A stretch of 37,311 nucleotides of DNA from Bacteroidaceae bacterium (GTDB taxonomy: Bacteria > Bacteroidota > Bacteroidia > Bacteroidales > Bacteroidaceae), in the NCBI GenBank assembly GCA_017650045.1, contig JAGCFP010000022.1, positions 1 through 37,311 of the forward strand. Direction: 5' to 3'. Below are positions 1 through 7,348 of this stretch, in pieces. Numbering within the stretch: position 1 is the first letter of the stretch; each line of letters opens with the position of its first letter. Position numbers and translations under genes: made by a program. The notes under the pieces are model-generated. The model had not been told where the DNA came from and ran no database searches. It worked only from the letters and a program-made list of their open reading frames with translations.

Positions 1-1
1 T

Positions 2-256
2 ATCATCCCTCGTGAGATTGGGGATGAGTGGATGCTGATTCCCACAGGTACCTTTGCCCAGAACTTCAATGGCATGATTTCACAGAATGAGTTCAGTCAC
101 TTTGTGTGGCATCAGTTTGCGGAGCCTCGCGCCATCGCTGAAGTTATGCAGGCTGTTCATGCGGAATATGAGGATGCTACGCATGTCATGGATGTGGAGG
201 TGCATCGTCTCATAGAAGACTATGTCAATATGGGTTTACTTTTAGAGAAGAAATAA
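2..256 (+). CDS. PqqD-family protein (RiPP recognition element-like), 5' end cut by window
   Basis: The frame is open from the first bases of the window, so the true start lies to the left; 84 residues are visible. The visible part has PqqD traits: an early basic segment (IPREIGDEW), a hydrophobic turn with a Thr-Gly, an F-N-G-M stretch where PqqD has L-N-x-x-G, an amphipathic helix of the AIAEVMQAVHAEYE type, and a C-terminal DVEVHRLIEDYVNMGLLLEK segment typical of the family end. PqqD-type domains bind leader peptides of ribosomally made, modified peptides and present them to the modifying enzyme. The next two small genes share a leader-like N-terminus and lie immediately downstream on the same strand, 32 bases from this stop to the first ATG, so it is probably co-transcribed with them. 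The rest of the system, if any, lies left of the window. The family call is from reading motifs, with no alignment. Confidence 0.72.
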   Translation: MIPREIGDEWMLIPTGTFAQNFNGMISQNEFSHFVWHQFAEPRAIAEVMQAVHAEYEDATHVMDVEVHRLIEDYVNMGLLLEKK

Positions 257-288
257 ATTAAAATAATAACAACTAAAAAACATTGATT

Positions 289-765
289 ATGGAAACAATG
301 AAGAAAGAATGGGGAAAACCATTAACTGGTGTTCAGGAGTTTGCACCACAGGAGTTTATTGCAGCATGTGATAATACTGGAGCTACGCAAACTTATTATT
401 TCATGTGTGATGGTGGAATATCAAATCAGCATTATGACGTTATTTTAGATACCAATAAGAATCATACAAATGATGGTTATTGGGTAAGGAACTGGAATGG
501 TAGTTATACATTGAATCCTGGTGGAGATGAACTTCTTACTTATTCTACTTTGTATTATCATCCATGTGGCACAACCCATGTGGTGACAGTACCTTATGGT
601 ACAAGTGTAGAAGCCATATTCCCTTATGGTTGGATTCAAACAAAGAACTCTCATAGTAATACTAATTGGACACCTGTAAGAATATGGCGTGGTGATGATG
701 GCAATAATATTCACTGTACAACAAATTTAAGATCCGAAGATTTTATTCCTCATAATCCATCATAA
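289..765 (+). CDS. Putative leader-bearing precursor / secreted small protein A
   Basis: A 158-residue protein of unrecognised family. ATG 289 is preferred to the upstream TTG at 283; ATG 298 is also possible and would start exactly at MKK as in the second paralogue. The first 20 residues after that Met read MKKEWG-x-P-x3-VQEFAPQEF and are followed by an AAC, a leader-like block nearly shared with the gene at 1069. There is no hydrophobic Sec signal. The body is rich in Asn, Gly, Thr, Tyr and Trp, has four Cys (one at the leader/body junction) and carries a D-x-N-K-N...N-D-G segment resembling a calcium-loop pattern. A YxxHPCGTTH motif lies in the second half. It sits 32 bases after the PqqD-like gene. 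It could be a RiPP precursor with an unusually long core, or a protein exported by a dedicated machine that recognises the N-terminal block. No function is claimed. Confidence 0.7.
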   Translation: METMKKEWGKPLTGVQEFAPQEFIAACDNTGATQTYYFMCDGGISNQHYDVILDTNKNHTNDGYWVRNWNGSYTLNPGGDELLTYSTLYYHPCGTTHVVTVPYGTSVEAIFPYGWIQTKNSHSNTNWTPVRIWRGDDGNNIHCTTNLRSEDFIPHNPS

Positions 766-1068
766 GTGTTCTGTCAAATTTCTAACCTGACGTGGAAGGA
801 CAAAAGGTTTTAGAACAATGCAGAGCAGATAAGATAATTCTAAACCCCTACACCTTTTGCCTATAACAAATAGGTAATCAGTAGGGTGTTTGGTAAAAAG
901 AGTATGTCCGTTTCTCGGGATAGACACTTTAATGCTCACAATGCCCAAAGCGCTGAGTAAAAATGCCCATAGTTACGAGCATAAATGCTCACAATGATGA
1001 ACATTGTTTTCCTCATTGTAAAGAAACCATATATTAGGTAATTGATAAAAGGAGAAATAGCAATTAGA
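766..1068 (+). other. Gene-free spacer between the two precursor genes, with hairpins and a 13-nt direct repeat
   Basis: No convincing coding sequence is seen here. The spacer holds a hairpin at 842-891 (AAAC-CCCTAC pairing with GTAGGGTGTTT) that encloses a smaller perfect stem CCTAT/ATAGG at 860-874. AATGCTCACAATG occurs twice, at 931-943 and 984-996, 53 bases apart. No TAnnTTTG promoter is evident, so the downstream gene may depend on readthrough from the upstream one. A Shine-Dalgarno-like AAAGGAG lies about 20 bases before ATG 1069. Confidence 0.5.
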
Positions 1069-1461
1069 ATGAAAAAGAGTTGGGGCCAACCAATTATACA
1101 AGTACAGCTGTTTGCTCCGCAGGAGTATTGTGTTAATTGTAGTCCTGTGGCAAATGAGTCAAGTTGGCAAAATCTTATCAATAGAGCTGAAAGCGATTAT
1201 TATTATATAGATTTTAACAAGAATAATAGATATGATAATGGAGAAAGATTTTTAAAAACAAGTGGCGCTTCTGCTGATGGTGTGATGAATAAAGAGGCTT
1301 ATAGTAGTGTGACAGTCTATACACGAATCAATAGTAGGACGGGGCAATATTCAACTGAAAATTATATTAGGTGGGTTCTTATTGTTCCAATCCCTGTCCA
1401 ATCATACTTTTCCCTTAATACGGTTAAAGTTGTTAATGGCATAGCAAAGAATATTTCTTGA
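1069..1461 (+). CDS. Putative leader-bearing precursor / secreted small protein B
   Basis: A 130-residue paralogue of the gene at 289. ATG 1069 is chosen because it aligns the N-terminal MKKSWGQP with MKKEWGKP of the first gene; the TTG at 1042 has no such support. The leader block (MKK-x-WG-x-P-x3-VQ-x-FAPQE-[YF]) is conserved and again ends in Cys residues (CVNC). The body keeps the acidic-Asn segment (DFNKN...DNG) and is otherwise strongly diverged: Tyr- and Asn-rich, with a late hydrophobic strand WVLIVPIPV. No signal peptide or membrane helix is seen. Strong conservation of the N-terminus against a variable body is what is expected when a shared partner, such as the PqqD-like protein, recognises the leader. 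Family and product are unknown to me. Confidence 0.68.
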   Translation: MKKSWGQPIIQVQLFAPQEYCVNCSPVANESSWQNLINRAESDYYYIDFNKNNRYDNGERFLKTSGASADGVMNKEAYSSVTVYTRINSRTGQYSTENYIRWVLIVPIPVQSYFSLNTVKVVNGIAKNIS

Positions 1462-1502
1462 AAATACAACATACATCACAATTAGATGTTATTAATGCGT
1501 TT

Positions 1503-1532
1503 GCAAGCGGCTGCTGTGAAGCCCCCGCTTGC
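1503..1532 (+). terminator. Hairpin downstream of precursor gene B
   Basis: GCAAGCGG (1503-1510) pairs perfectly with CCGCTTGC (1525-1532) around a 14-base loop and is followed by TTATATAAAG. The run of T is weak, so this may be a processing or stability element rather than a strong intrinsic terminator. Confidence 0.4.
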
Positions 1533-1622
1533 TTATATAAAGAATCAAAAGCGAGGGAGCATTAATGCCCCAAAGCTTGAAGACATATATTGACTGAAGT
1601 TTGCGAGATTCAAAGTCAAGTG

Positions 1623-1665
1623 TGAAGCACTGCACGGAGAGCGCTCTGGCAGTGCTTCATTATTT
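1623..1665. terminator. Strong hairpin between the precursor locus and the toxin-antitoxin pair
   Basis: TGAAGCACTGC (1623-1633) pairs with GCAGTGCTTCA (1649-1659), an 11-bp stem, with a short palindrome AGAGCGCTCT in the loop and TTATTTTCTCTT after it. It lies between convergent genes, the plus-strand precursor gene and the minus-strand toxin, so it probably serves both directions. Confidence 0.65.
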
Positions 1666-1676
1666 TCTCTTCAACT

Positions 1677-2039
1677 TTATTCTATCTCAATGTCGAACAT
1701 GCTCAAAATGACTTTATTCATTATCTTGTCAAAAGGAGCAGACTTCACAAAATTGTTAAACGACTGAATAACTTCCTCTGTCCGATAGTAAGATACAATA
1801 TGTGTAACAAAATAAGATTGTTTGGGTAAAGGCTTACTTAACCACTCATTTTTAATTCTGATAGTGAAATCAGGATTGATGTTTTTCGATGAAATGAGGA
1901 CAGCATAAAACATTCCATCCTCTGCTAATTGTAGCTTTTCAGTAGAAAGCACTAACGCCATGTGAGGTTTTATACTCCCATCAGGTAACTGATAGGGCAC
2001 TTCTACTATCTCACGTTGAGATACATATTTTACAGCCAT
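1677..2039 (-). CDS. PemK/MazF-like toxin (probable type II toxin-antitoxin)
   Basis: A 120-residue protein with the size and rhythm of PemK-like growth inhibitors, which are mRNA-cleaving endoribonucleases or close relatives. After a short N-terminal strand it has a region (PHMALVLSTEK) resembling the family's PvvVlS core strand, then a FYAVLISSKN segment and a SYFVTHIVSYYRTEEV stretch like the conserved late strand-helix. It is the second gene of a pair: its start overlaps the last 10 bases of the upstream small gene (2030-2039), an arrangement typical of antitoxin-toxin operons with coupled translation. The sequence is divergent, so the activity is inferred from size, partner and overlap more than from a clear active-site motif. 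It could instead be an uncharacterised partner of that small protein. Confidence 0.55.
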   Translation of the reverse strand: MAVKYVSQREIVEVPYQLPDGSIKPHMALVLSTEKLQLAEDGMFYAVLISSKNINPDFTIRIKNEWLSKPLPKQSYFVTHIVSYYRTEEVIQSFNNFVKSAPFDKIMNKVILSMFDIEIE

Positions 2040-2344
2040 TTTTCTATAGATTTAATAGTTTTGCCAGTGTTTGAATCTATAACAGTCTTCCATGATGGTT
2101 CTTCCTCTGGGATGGAAGGCATAGGTTTATTTGCAAAGCGTTCTTGCAATTCTTCATCTGTAGGCATATTCCTATACCTTTTAACTTTTGCAATTCTTTT
2201 GGTGTGTTCAGTTGCTTCTTCCTCTTTTACAGAATCAGTAAGTTTGTTGGCCAGAAGGAGTTTTGCCGTCTTGCTCAGTGTGCGTAGTTTTTCCCAGTAA
2301 GCATCTACAACACTGATTTCTGAATTTTGTATTGTGATATCCAT
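2030..2344 (-). CDS. Putative antitoxin partner of the PemK-like protein
   Basis: A 104-residue, highly charged, mostly helical protein with no membrane segment. It begins with a strand (MDITIQNSEISVVDAYW) followed by a KLRTLSKTAKLLLANKL helix, a pattern I associate with small antitoxin-like proteins of Bacteroidetes, then a Lys/Glu-rich linker and a Pro-rich tail. The tail (PEEEPSWKTVIDSNTG) could be the segment that wraps the toxin. It is encoded first and overlaps the toxin gene by 10 bases. A canonical promoter stands immediately upstream. Function is assigned from context only. Confidence 0.5.
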   Translation of the reverse strand: MDITIQNSEISVVDAYWEKLRTLSKTAKLLLANKLTDSVKEEEATEHTKRIAKVKRYRNMPTDEELQERFANKPMPSIPEEEPSWKTVIDSNTGKTIKSIEKWL

Positions 2345-2369
2345 AATACCTATTGTTTATAATTTGAGA

Positions 2370-2400
2370 CAAAGGTAAAGAGTTTTTTTACCAATGCAAA
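2370..2400 (-). promoter_or_regulatory. Bacteroidetes-type promoter of the toxin-antitoxin pair
   Basis: Reading the minus strand, TTTG (2400-2397), exactly 19 bases, then TACCTTTG (2377-2370) match the -33/-7 consensus TTTG-N19-TAnnTTTG. The start codon of the antitoxin is about 25 bases downstream. Confidence 0.75.
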
Positions 2401-2436
2401 GAATAACTTAAAAACTTTTTTCTTGCCCTTGCTTTT

Positions 2437-3357
2437 TCATGTTTCCAACAAGGTTATTGCCTTCGCTACTTTCTCCTCCATAGGCAAGGTGGCATCTATC
2501 CAATGGATGGTGAAGCCACGACGCTCCATGCCTCTGAACCAGGTCATCTGGCGTTTAGCAAACTGGTGGATGGCGATCTCTAATTGGCTGAACATTTCCT
2601 CATAACTGAGCTTTCCAATAACATGCAAGGTGAGGTACTTGTATTCCAAACCATAATAGATAAGGTCGTCTGCAGGAATACCACTATCGAGTAAGCGACG
2701 AATCTCATCGAGCATGCCTTCTTCCAAGCGTTGTTTAAGGCGACGCGTAATCTTTTCACGACGTAATTCACGACTGATATCTGTCCCAATGATAAGGCTG
2801 TGAAGCTCAGGAAAAGAGCGCACTTCAGGAGGGGTCTGTAAGTAATATTCCTCTATCTCGATGGCACGAATAGCACGTTTGGCAGTGTCCACATCCGTTG
2901 TATTATGCAGTTTCTTGTAACCTTTCAGGATTTCCGTCAGTTCCTCTAAGCTCTTGCCCTCTAAAGATGCCCTAAGTGCGGGATTTTGTGGCACATCCAA
3001 CAGTCGATAACCTCCAAGGATAGCCTCCAGGTATAATCCTGTGCCTCCACACATGATGGGCAACTTCTCTCTAGAACGGATGTCCTCATACACGCGAAGG
3101 AAATCACGCTGATACTCGAAGACATTGTACTTATAGCCAGGATCGCAGATGTCGATGAGATGGTAGGGGATAGGGCGCCCTTGCACCACATAATCCACCA
3201 AGTCCTTCCCCGTTCCAAGATCCATGCCTCTATACACCTGACGAGAGTCTGCACTGATGATCTCCGCATCGAGTGCAGCTGCCAAGTGCGCAGCAAAGGG
3301 TGTCTTCCCAGAGGCTGTGGGACCAAGAATAGCTATAAGGTCGTACTTCTCTTTCAT
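2437..3357 (-). CDS. miaA: tRNA dimethylallyltransferase MiaA
   Basis: MiaA transfers the dimethylallyl group of DMAPP to N6 of A37 in tRNAs reading U-starting codons, the first step toward ms2i6A. ATG 3357 is chosen over a longer reading frame start 48 bases upstream because it puts the P-loop GPTASGKT at residues 12-19, as usual, giving 306 residues, the normal family size. The segment DSRQVYRGMDLGTGK is the family signature around the catalytic Asp and tRNA/DMAPP site. CGGTGLY and the C-terminal FAKRQMTWFR block are also typical. It stands alone, divergent from the sRNA/GH2 region and with its 3' end about 90 bases from the promoter of the toxin-antitoxin pair. This is a confident housekeeping call. 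Confidence 0.96.
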   Translation of the reverse strand: MKEKYDLIAILGPTASGKTPFAAHLAAALDAEIISADSRQVYRGMDLGTGKDLVDYVVQGRPIPYHLIDICDPGYKYNVFEYQRDFLRVYEDIRSREKLPIMCGGTGLYLEAILGGYRLLDVPQNPALRASLEGKSLEELTEILKGYKKLHNTTDVDTAKRAIRAIEIEEYYLQTPPEVRSFPELHSLIIGTDISRELRREKITRRLKQRLEEGMLDEIRRLLDSGIPADDLIYYGLEYKYLTLHVIGKLSYEEMFSQLEIAIHQFAKRQMTWFRGMERRGFTIHWIDATLPMEEKVAKAITLLET

Positions 3358-3461
3358 GGCTGCGAATTTACAACTTTTCTGTTCAAAAAACGCGAATTTT
3401 AGCAAAAATCCCTATAATGGTATTAAAGAATGTTATAAAACATGCTTTTTTATTTGGATAA

Positions 3462-3492
3462 TTTGCACATTATTTAAAAGTCCGTACCTTTG
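3462..3492 (+). promoter_or_regulatory. Promoter of the small RNA
   Basis: TTTG (3462-3465), 19 bases, TACCTTTG (3485-3492): a perfect match to the Bacteroidetes consensus. It would start transcription near 3497. Confidence 0.75.
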
Positions 3493-3497
3493 TAACG

Positions 3498-3559
3498 TGT
3501 TTTTCATAGTATTAGATTTAAGGTTAACAAGGTTGGGATACAGCGGTATCCCTTTTTTT
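3498..3559 (+). ncRNA. Candidate ~60-nt intergenic small RNA ending in an intrinsic terminator
   Basis: The interval starts a few bases after a perfect promoter and ends with an intrinsic terminator: GGGATAC (3535-3541), loop AGCG, GTATCCC (3546-3552), then seven T (3553-3559). There is no open reading frame of useful length. Between promoter and terminator lies TTTAAGGTTAACAAGGTTGG, which could be an exposed single-stranded or weakly structured region. The GH2 gene has its own separate promoter just downstream (3571-3601), so this is not simply a leader of that gene. Boundaries are estimated from the promoter geometry. I do not know whether it matches a named RNA family. Confidence 0.7.
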
Positions 3560-3570
3560 ATGTCCTTTCG

Positions 3571-3601
3571 TTTGTGAATCCTTCAAAATGCACTATCTTT
3601 G
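3571..3601 (+). promoter_or_regulatory. Promoter of the GH2-GH30-GH106-DUF805 operon
   Basis: TTTG (3571-3574), 19 bases, TATCTTTG (3594-3601) match the consensus exactly. The start codon of the GH2 gene is 28 bases further on, leaving a short 5' leader of about 23 bases. Confidence 0.78.
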
Positions 3602-3629
3602 CTTCATTAAAACGTAAAATTTTATTCCT

Positions 3630-6600
3630 ATGAATCGCCATTTTATGCTATTGTGGCTCGTGGCTCTTTGCTTGCCAATCAGTGTGCAGGCTCAGTTGCA
3701 GCGTGGCTATATGGGTCATATATATGACTATCTGGAGAATACTGATGTGTTTGAAGCAGGACAAGAGGAGGGGCATGCTTTCTGGATTCCAGAGAAGAAC
3801 CTCTCGCTCAATGGCAACTGGAAATTCTACTTTGCCAATACGCCTGAAGAAATTCCACAGGTGTTCTTCCTCCCCAATTACAATGTGAAGCGTTGGAGCA
3901 ATATCGAGGTGCCTTCCAACTGGGAGATGCAAGGTTTTGGCGATGCGATGTTCCGTAACACCACCACTCCTTTTAGGGCCAATCCTCCCTATGTGCCACG
4001 CGACTATAATCCCACAGGCGCCTATCGCACCACTTTTCGTGTACCTGCCAATTGGAGCGGAGAGCAGGTATTCCTGCGCTTTGAAAAAGTAGCATCAGCC
4101 AGCTTCGTATGGCTCAATGGTCAGGAGGTGGGATACAATGAGGGTGGACAGGAACCCGCTGAATATAACATCACCAAATACTTGAAGCAAGGCGAGAATA
4201 CCTTGGCAGTATTGGTAACCAAGTATAGCGATGGTTATTATATGGAGCAACAAGATTATTGGCGATTGGCGGGTATCTTCGATGATGTGTGGCTCTTTGC
4301 CACACCCAGTACCCGATTGTTCGATTGGCAGGTCATCACTGATCTGGACGACCAATATCGCGATGCTACCTTGAAGGTGAATGCATGGGTGAAGACTTAT
4401 GATGGCGCTTCTTCTGACGGTCTGCAAGTAAAGATGCAGCTGATGGATGCAGCAGGACGTGAAGTAACCACCCTGCAAGACAATGTGAGAAACGGGGCAG
4501 TTCAAGTGGAACGACTAATCAGCAACCCGCTGAAATGGACATCGGAGACGCCTAATCTCTATACCTTGAACATGCAGCTTACTGATGTTGAAGGCAAGGT
4601 GATAGACCAAGCTGTGCAGCAGATAGGATTCAAGGAAACCAAGATTGCTGATGGGGTGTTCTATCTGAATGGTGTTCCACTGAAGGTGAATGCACAAAAC
4701 AGCCACATGCAGCATCCAGAGTGGGGACACATGATGAAAGAAGAGGTGATAAGGCAGGACATGGAGATTCTGAAGCAGTTCAACTTCAATGCTGTGCGCA
4801 CCAGTCACTATCCTCCTGTGAACAGATACCTGCAACTGGCTAATGAGTATGGCCTCTTCATCATCGATGAGACGGGTGATGAAGCCCATGCCTCTGAGCG
4901 TATCTCGCGCGACTCGACTTACATGAAGATGTATCAGGAACGCGTTCGTCGCATGGTGCTGCGCGATCGCAACTATCCTTGTATCCTGTTTTGGAGTGCT
5001 GGTAATGAGAGTGGTGAGGGCGACATGATAAGTGAGGTGATCAAGGAAGGTCGTCGCTATGACTCTACACGCTACTGGATGTATGGTGGTAACGCCTATT
5101 CACACCCAGCTGAAGACATCATTGGTCCGCGTTATCCTACTCCTGAGGAGCTCGACCTTCAAGTTGGCTTACGAGGCGATGGTGACAATCGTCCCTCGTT
5201 TATGGATGAATACCTTTCTGTGGCAGGTAATGGTGGAGGAGCCTTGGACGACTTTTGGCGTGTGATCTATGCCCAGCCTCGAAGCATGGGAGGTGCTATC
5301 TGGGACTTTGTGAGTCCAGGACTTACACAGACAGCACGTCAATTGAAAGATAGCTCGCCTTATGGCACCATGGCTCACCTTATGGGAAATGCCCAATTAG
5401 TGAAACTTGGAAAGAAAAACCCAGATACCGTGCTCGATTTGAATGGTCACGACCAGTGGGTAGAGGTCTATCGCAGTGAAAATGTTGAGATTACTTCCGA
5501 CAAGCTTACCATCAGTATGCGTGTCTTTCCTCGTGCATTGATCAGTGACTGCGGATCATTTATTACCAAAGGCAGCAACCAGTTGGGTATCCAGCAAAAC
5601 GGCAAAGAAGACATCTATTTTTATATCTATACAGACAAGCTCTACAAAGCAGAAGGCAAATTGCCTGCTGATTGGGAAGGCCATTGGCATGATATGCTGG
5701 CTGTCTATGATGGTGCTAAGATGACCCTAAGCATCGATGGTACAGTGATAGCTACCCAAGAAGCCAGTGGAAAGATACACAACTATCCTTTCCCATTGAA
5801 CATCGGACGAAACGCTCAAACCCATGGTCAAGAAACCAAGGTGCATATCTGCGATGCGCAGATAGATAAAGTGGCTCTCTTCACTGAAGCACTGGAGGCA
5901 GCAGAACTGACCCCAGAGAAGGCTGTGCTGTGGCTCGATTTCGAGGAAGAGACCAAGGGTGACACTTACTTCAGCTATGGTATCGGAGCCCGTACGTATG
6001 GGAGCATCTGGCCCAATCGTACTCCTCAACCCGAGATGTGGCAGATGAAAAAGAGTGCACAGCCCCTTAGTTTCACGCTGCTCAGTGCTGAAGATGGAAC
6101 GGTGGAGGTGTGGAATCGAAATCACTTCGTGAATGCTTCCATTTATGATACCCGTTGGGAGATTCAAGCAGATGGCGAGACAGTGGCTTCAGGTACGTTG
6201 GCCCTCGATGTGGCTCCGCTTAGTAAGAAAGTGGTGAAGGTGCCTTATGCCAAACCTTCCATTCAGGCAGGTAAGGAATATCGCTTGTTGCTAAGCACCA
6301 CGCTGAAGCAAGACGAGGTTTGGGCTAAGAAAGGGCATGAAGTGGCTTGGGAGCAGTTGGATCTGCCTTGGAGCCAACCTGCTATGGAAGAAAGAGCTGT
6401 CAGTGGTGCTTCTTTCCAACAGACGGAAGAGGGCGTGACAGTAAGTGGCAATGGCTTTAGCTATACCTTCAATAAAGACGGACAATTAGTTTCTATGGTG
6501 ATGGGCGACAAGGAACTGCTTCGCTCTCCGCTAAAACTCAATGTTTGGCGTGCACCATTGGCCAATGAGCAAGATTCGTGGAACGCCTTCCGTTCTCGTG

Positions 6601-7346
6601 GGGCTTCATGGGACAACAACATCGGATTGATGCTTGCCAATGAGTATTATTCCGCAGGACTCGATCAGGTGAGCTACGTGCCCCTTAGCATGGAAGTGCG
6701 CCAGGTTGATGGAAAGGTGTATGTGAGTGTACGCAACTTCAGTAAGATAGGAGGCGATGCCATAGAGCGTCATGATACCTATGTGTTTGGAGCCATCTAT
6801 AAAGGTTTTGAGGAACGTTATGACTATCAGATCGATGGGGCTGGCACTATCACCTTGAAGCATCAGGTAACCCCTGAAGGCACCATGCCTGCATGGCTTC
6901 CACGCATTGGCCTGACCGTTACCCTTGACGAGGGCTTGCAACAAGTTGGGTATTATGGTCGTGGCCCAGAAGAAAACTATCCAGACAGGAAGTCGGGCTA
7001 TAAGGTAGGCGTTTACCAAACCACCGTTGATGACATGTACGAGCCTTATCTGATACCACAAGACCACGGACTACGTACTGACAACAGATGGCTGAATCTT
7101 ACAGATGCTGAGGGTAGGGGATTGCATATCCAGATGAACGAGTTGTTCAACTTCAGCGCCTCTCCTTATAGCACAGAGAACCTGACAAGGGCAACTTATC
7201 AGTATCAGCTACGTAAACAGGGAGCTGTAACGCTGAACTTAGATTATGCTACTTCTGGTGTGGGATGCACAGCTCGTGGCATCTTCGCTCCCTACAGGGT
7301 TTATCCGCAGGCTTATGAAAGAATACTAACGATTCAAATCAGATAA
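3630..7346 (+). CDS. Secreted GH2 beta-galactosidase with an inserted LamG-like domain
   Basis: Predicted exo-glycosidase, most likely a beta-galactosidase, of 1238 residues. A Sec signal (LLWLVALCLPISVQA) ends near residue 22. The order follows LacZ: sugar-binding domain (VPSNWEMQGFG; PTGAYRTTFRVP), Ig-like domain, then the barrel with TSHYPPVNRYLQLANEYGLFI-type strand, acid/base Glu460 in GNESGEG and probable nucleophile Glu527 in MDEYLS. Trp558-Asp559 (GGAIWDF) mark the next strand. Here about 200 residues resembling a LamG/concanavalin fold are inserted (roughly 565-775) before the barrel resumes at FSYGIG (781) and NRTPQPE. The C-terminal beta-sandwich carries the family motif YYGRGPEENYPDR. 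It is the first gene of a four-gene operon, 2 bases before the GH30 gene. Exact substrate is uncertain. Confidence 0.9.
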   Translation: MNRHFMLLWLVALCLPISVQAQLQRGYMGHIYDYLENTDVFEAGQEEGHAFWIPEKNLSLNGNWKFYFANTPEEIPQVFFLPNYNVKRWSNIEVPSNWEMQGFGDAMFRNTTTPFRANPPYVPRDYNPTGAYRTTFRVPANWSGEQVFLRFEKVASASFVWLNGQEVGYNEGGQEPAEYNITKYLKQGENTLAVLVTKYSDGYYMEQQDYWRLAGIFDDVWLFATPSTRLFDWQVITDLDDQYRDATLKVNAWVKTYDGASSDGLQVKMQLMDAAGREVTTLQDNVRNGAVQVERLISNPLKWTSETPNLYTLNMQLTDVEGKVIDQAVQQIGFKETKIADGVFYLNGVPLKVNAQNSHMQHPEWGHMMKEEVIRQDMEILKQFNFNAVRTSHYPPVNRYLQLANEYGLFIIDETGDEAHASERISRDSTYMKMYQERVRRMVLRDRNYPCILFWSAGNESGEGDMISEVIKEGRRYDSTRYWMYGGNAYSHPAEDIIGPRYPTPEELDLQVGLRGDGDNRPSFMDEYLSVAGNGGGALDDFWRVIYAQPRSMGGAIWDFVSPGLTQTARQLKDSSPYGTMAHLMGNAQLVKLGKKNPDTVLDLNGHDQWVEVYRSENVEITSDKLTISMRVFPRALISDCGSFITKGSNQLGIQQNGKEDIYFYIYTDKLYKAEGKLPADWEGHWHDMLAVYDGAKMTLSIDGTVIATQEASGKIHNYPFPLNIGRNAQTHGQETKVHICDAQIDKVALFTEALEAAELTPEKAVLWLDFEEETKGDTYFSYGIGARTYGSIWPNRTPQPEMWQMKKSAQPLSFTLLSAEDGTVEVWNRNHFVNASIYDTRWEIQADGETVASGTLALDVAPLSKKVVKVPYAKPSIQAGKEYRLLLSTTLKQDEVWAKKGHEVAWEQLDLPWSQPAMEERAVSGASFQQTEEGVTVSGNGFSYTFNKDGQLVSMVMGDKELLRSPLKLNVWRAPLANEQDSWNAFRSRGASWDNNIGLMLANEYYSAGLDQVSYVPLSMEVRQVDGKVYVSVRNFSKIGGDAIERHDTYVFGAIYKGFEERYDYQIDGAGTITLKHQVTPEGTMPAWLPRIGLTVTLDEGLQQVGYYGRGPEENYPDRKSGYKVGVYQTTVDDMYEPYLIPQDHGLRTDNRWLNLTDAEGRGLHIQMNELFNFSASPYSTENLTRATYQYQLRKQGAVTLNLDYATSGVGCTARGIFAPYRVYPQAYERILTIQIR

Positions 7347-7348
7347 AT

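Noticed and set aside
445-714. 89-residue minus-strand open frame within precursor gene A
   Set aside because: Antisense to the paralogue-supported plus-strand gene; no motif.
941-1002. Tiny ORF in the precursor spacer
   Set aside because: About 20 codons, no ribosome site or leader block, no resemblance to the neighbouring precursors.
3357-3405. Longer miaA start at 3405
   Set aside because: It would add 16 residues rich in Phe/Lys before the conserved P-loop and has no support; ATG 3357 fits the family.
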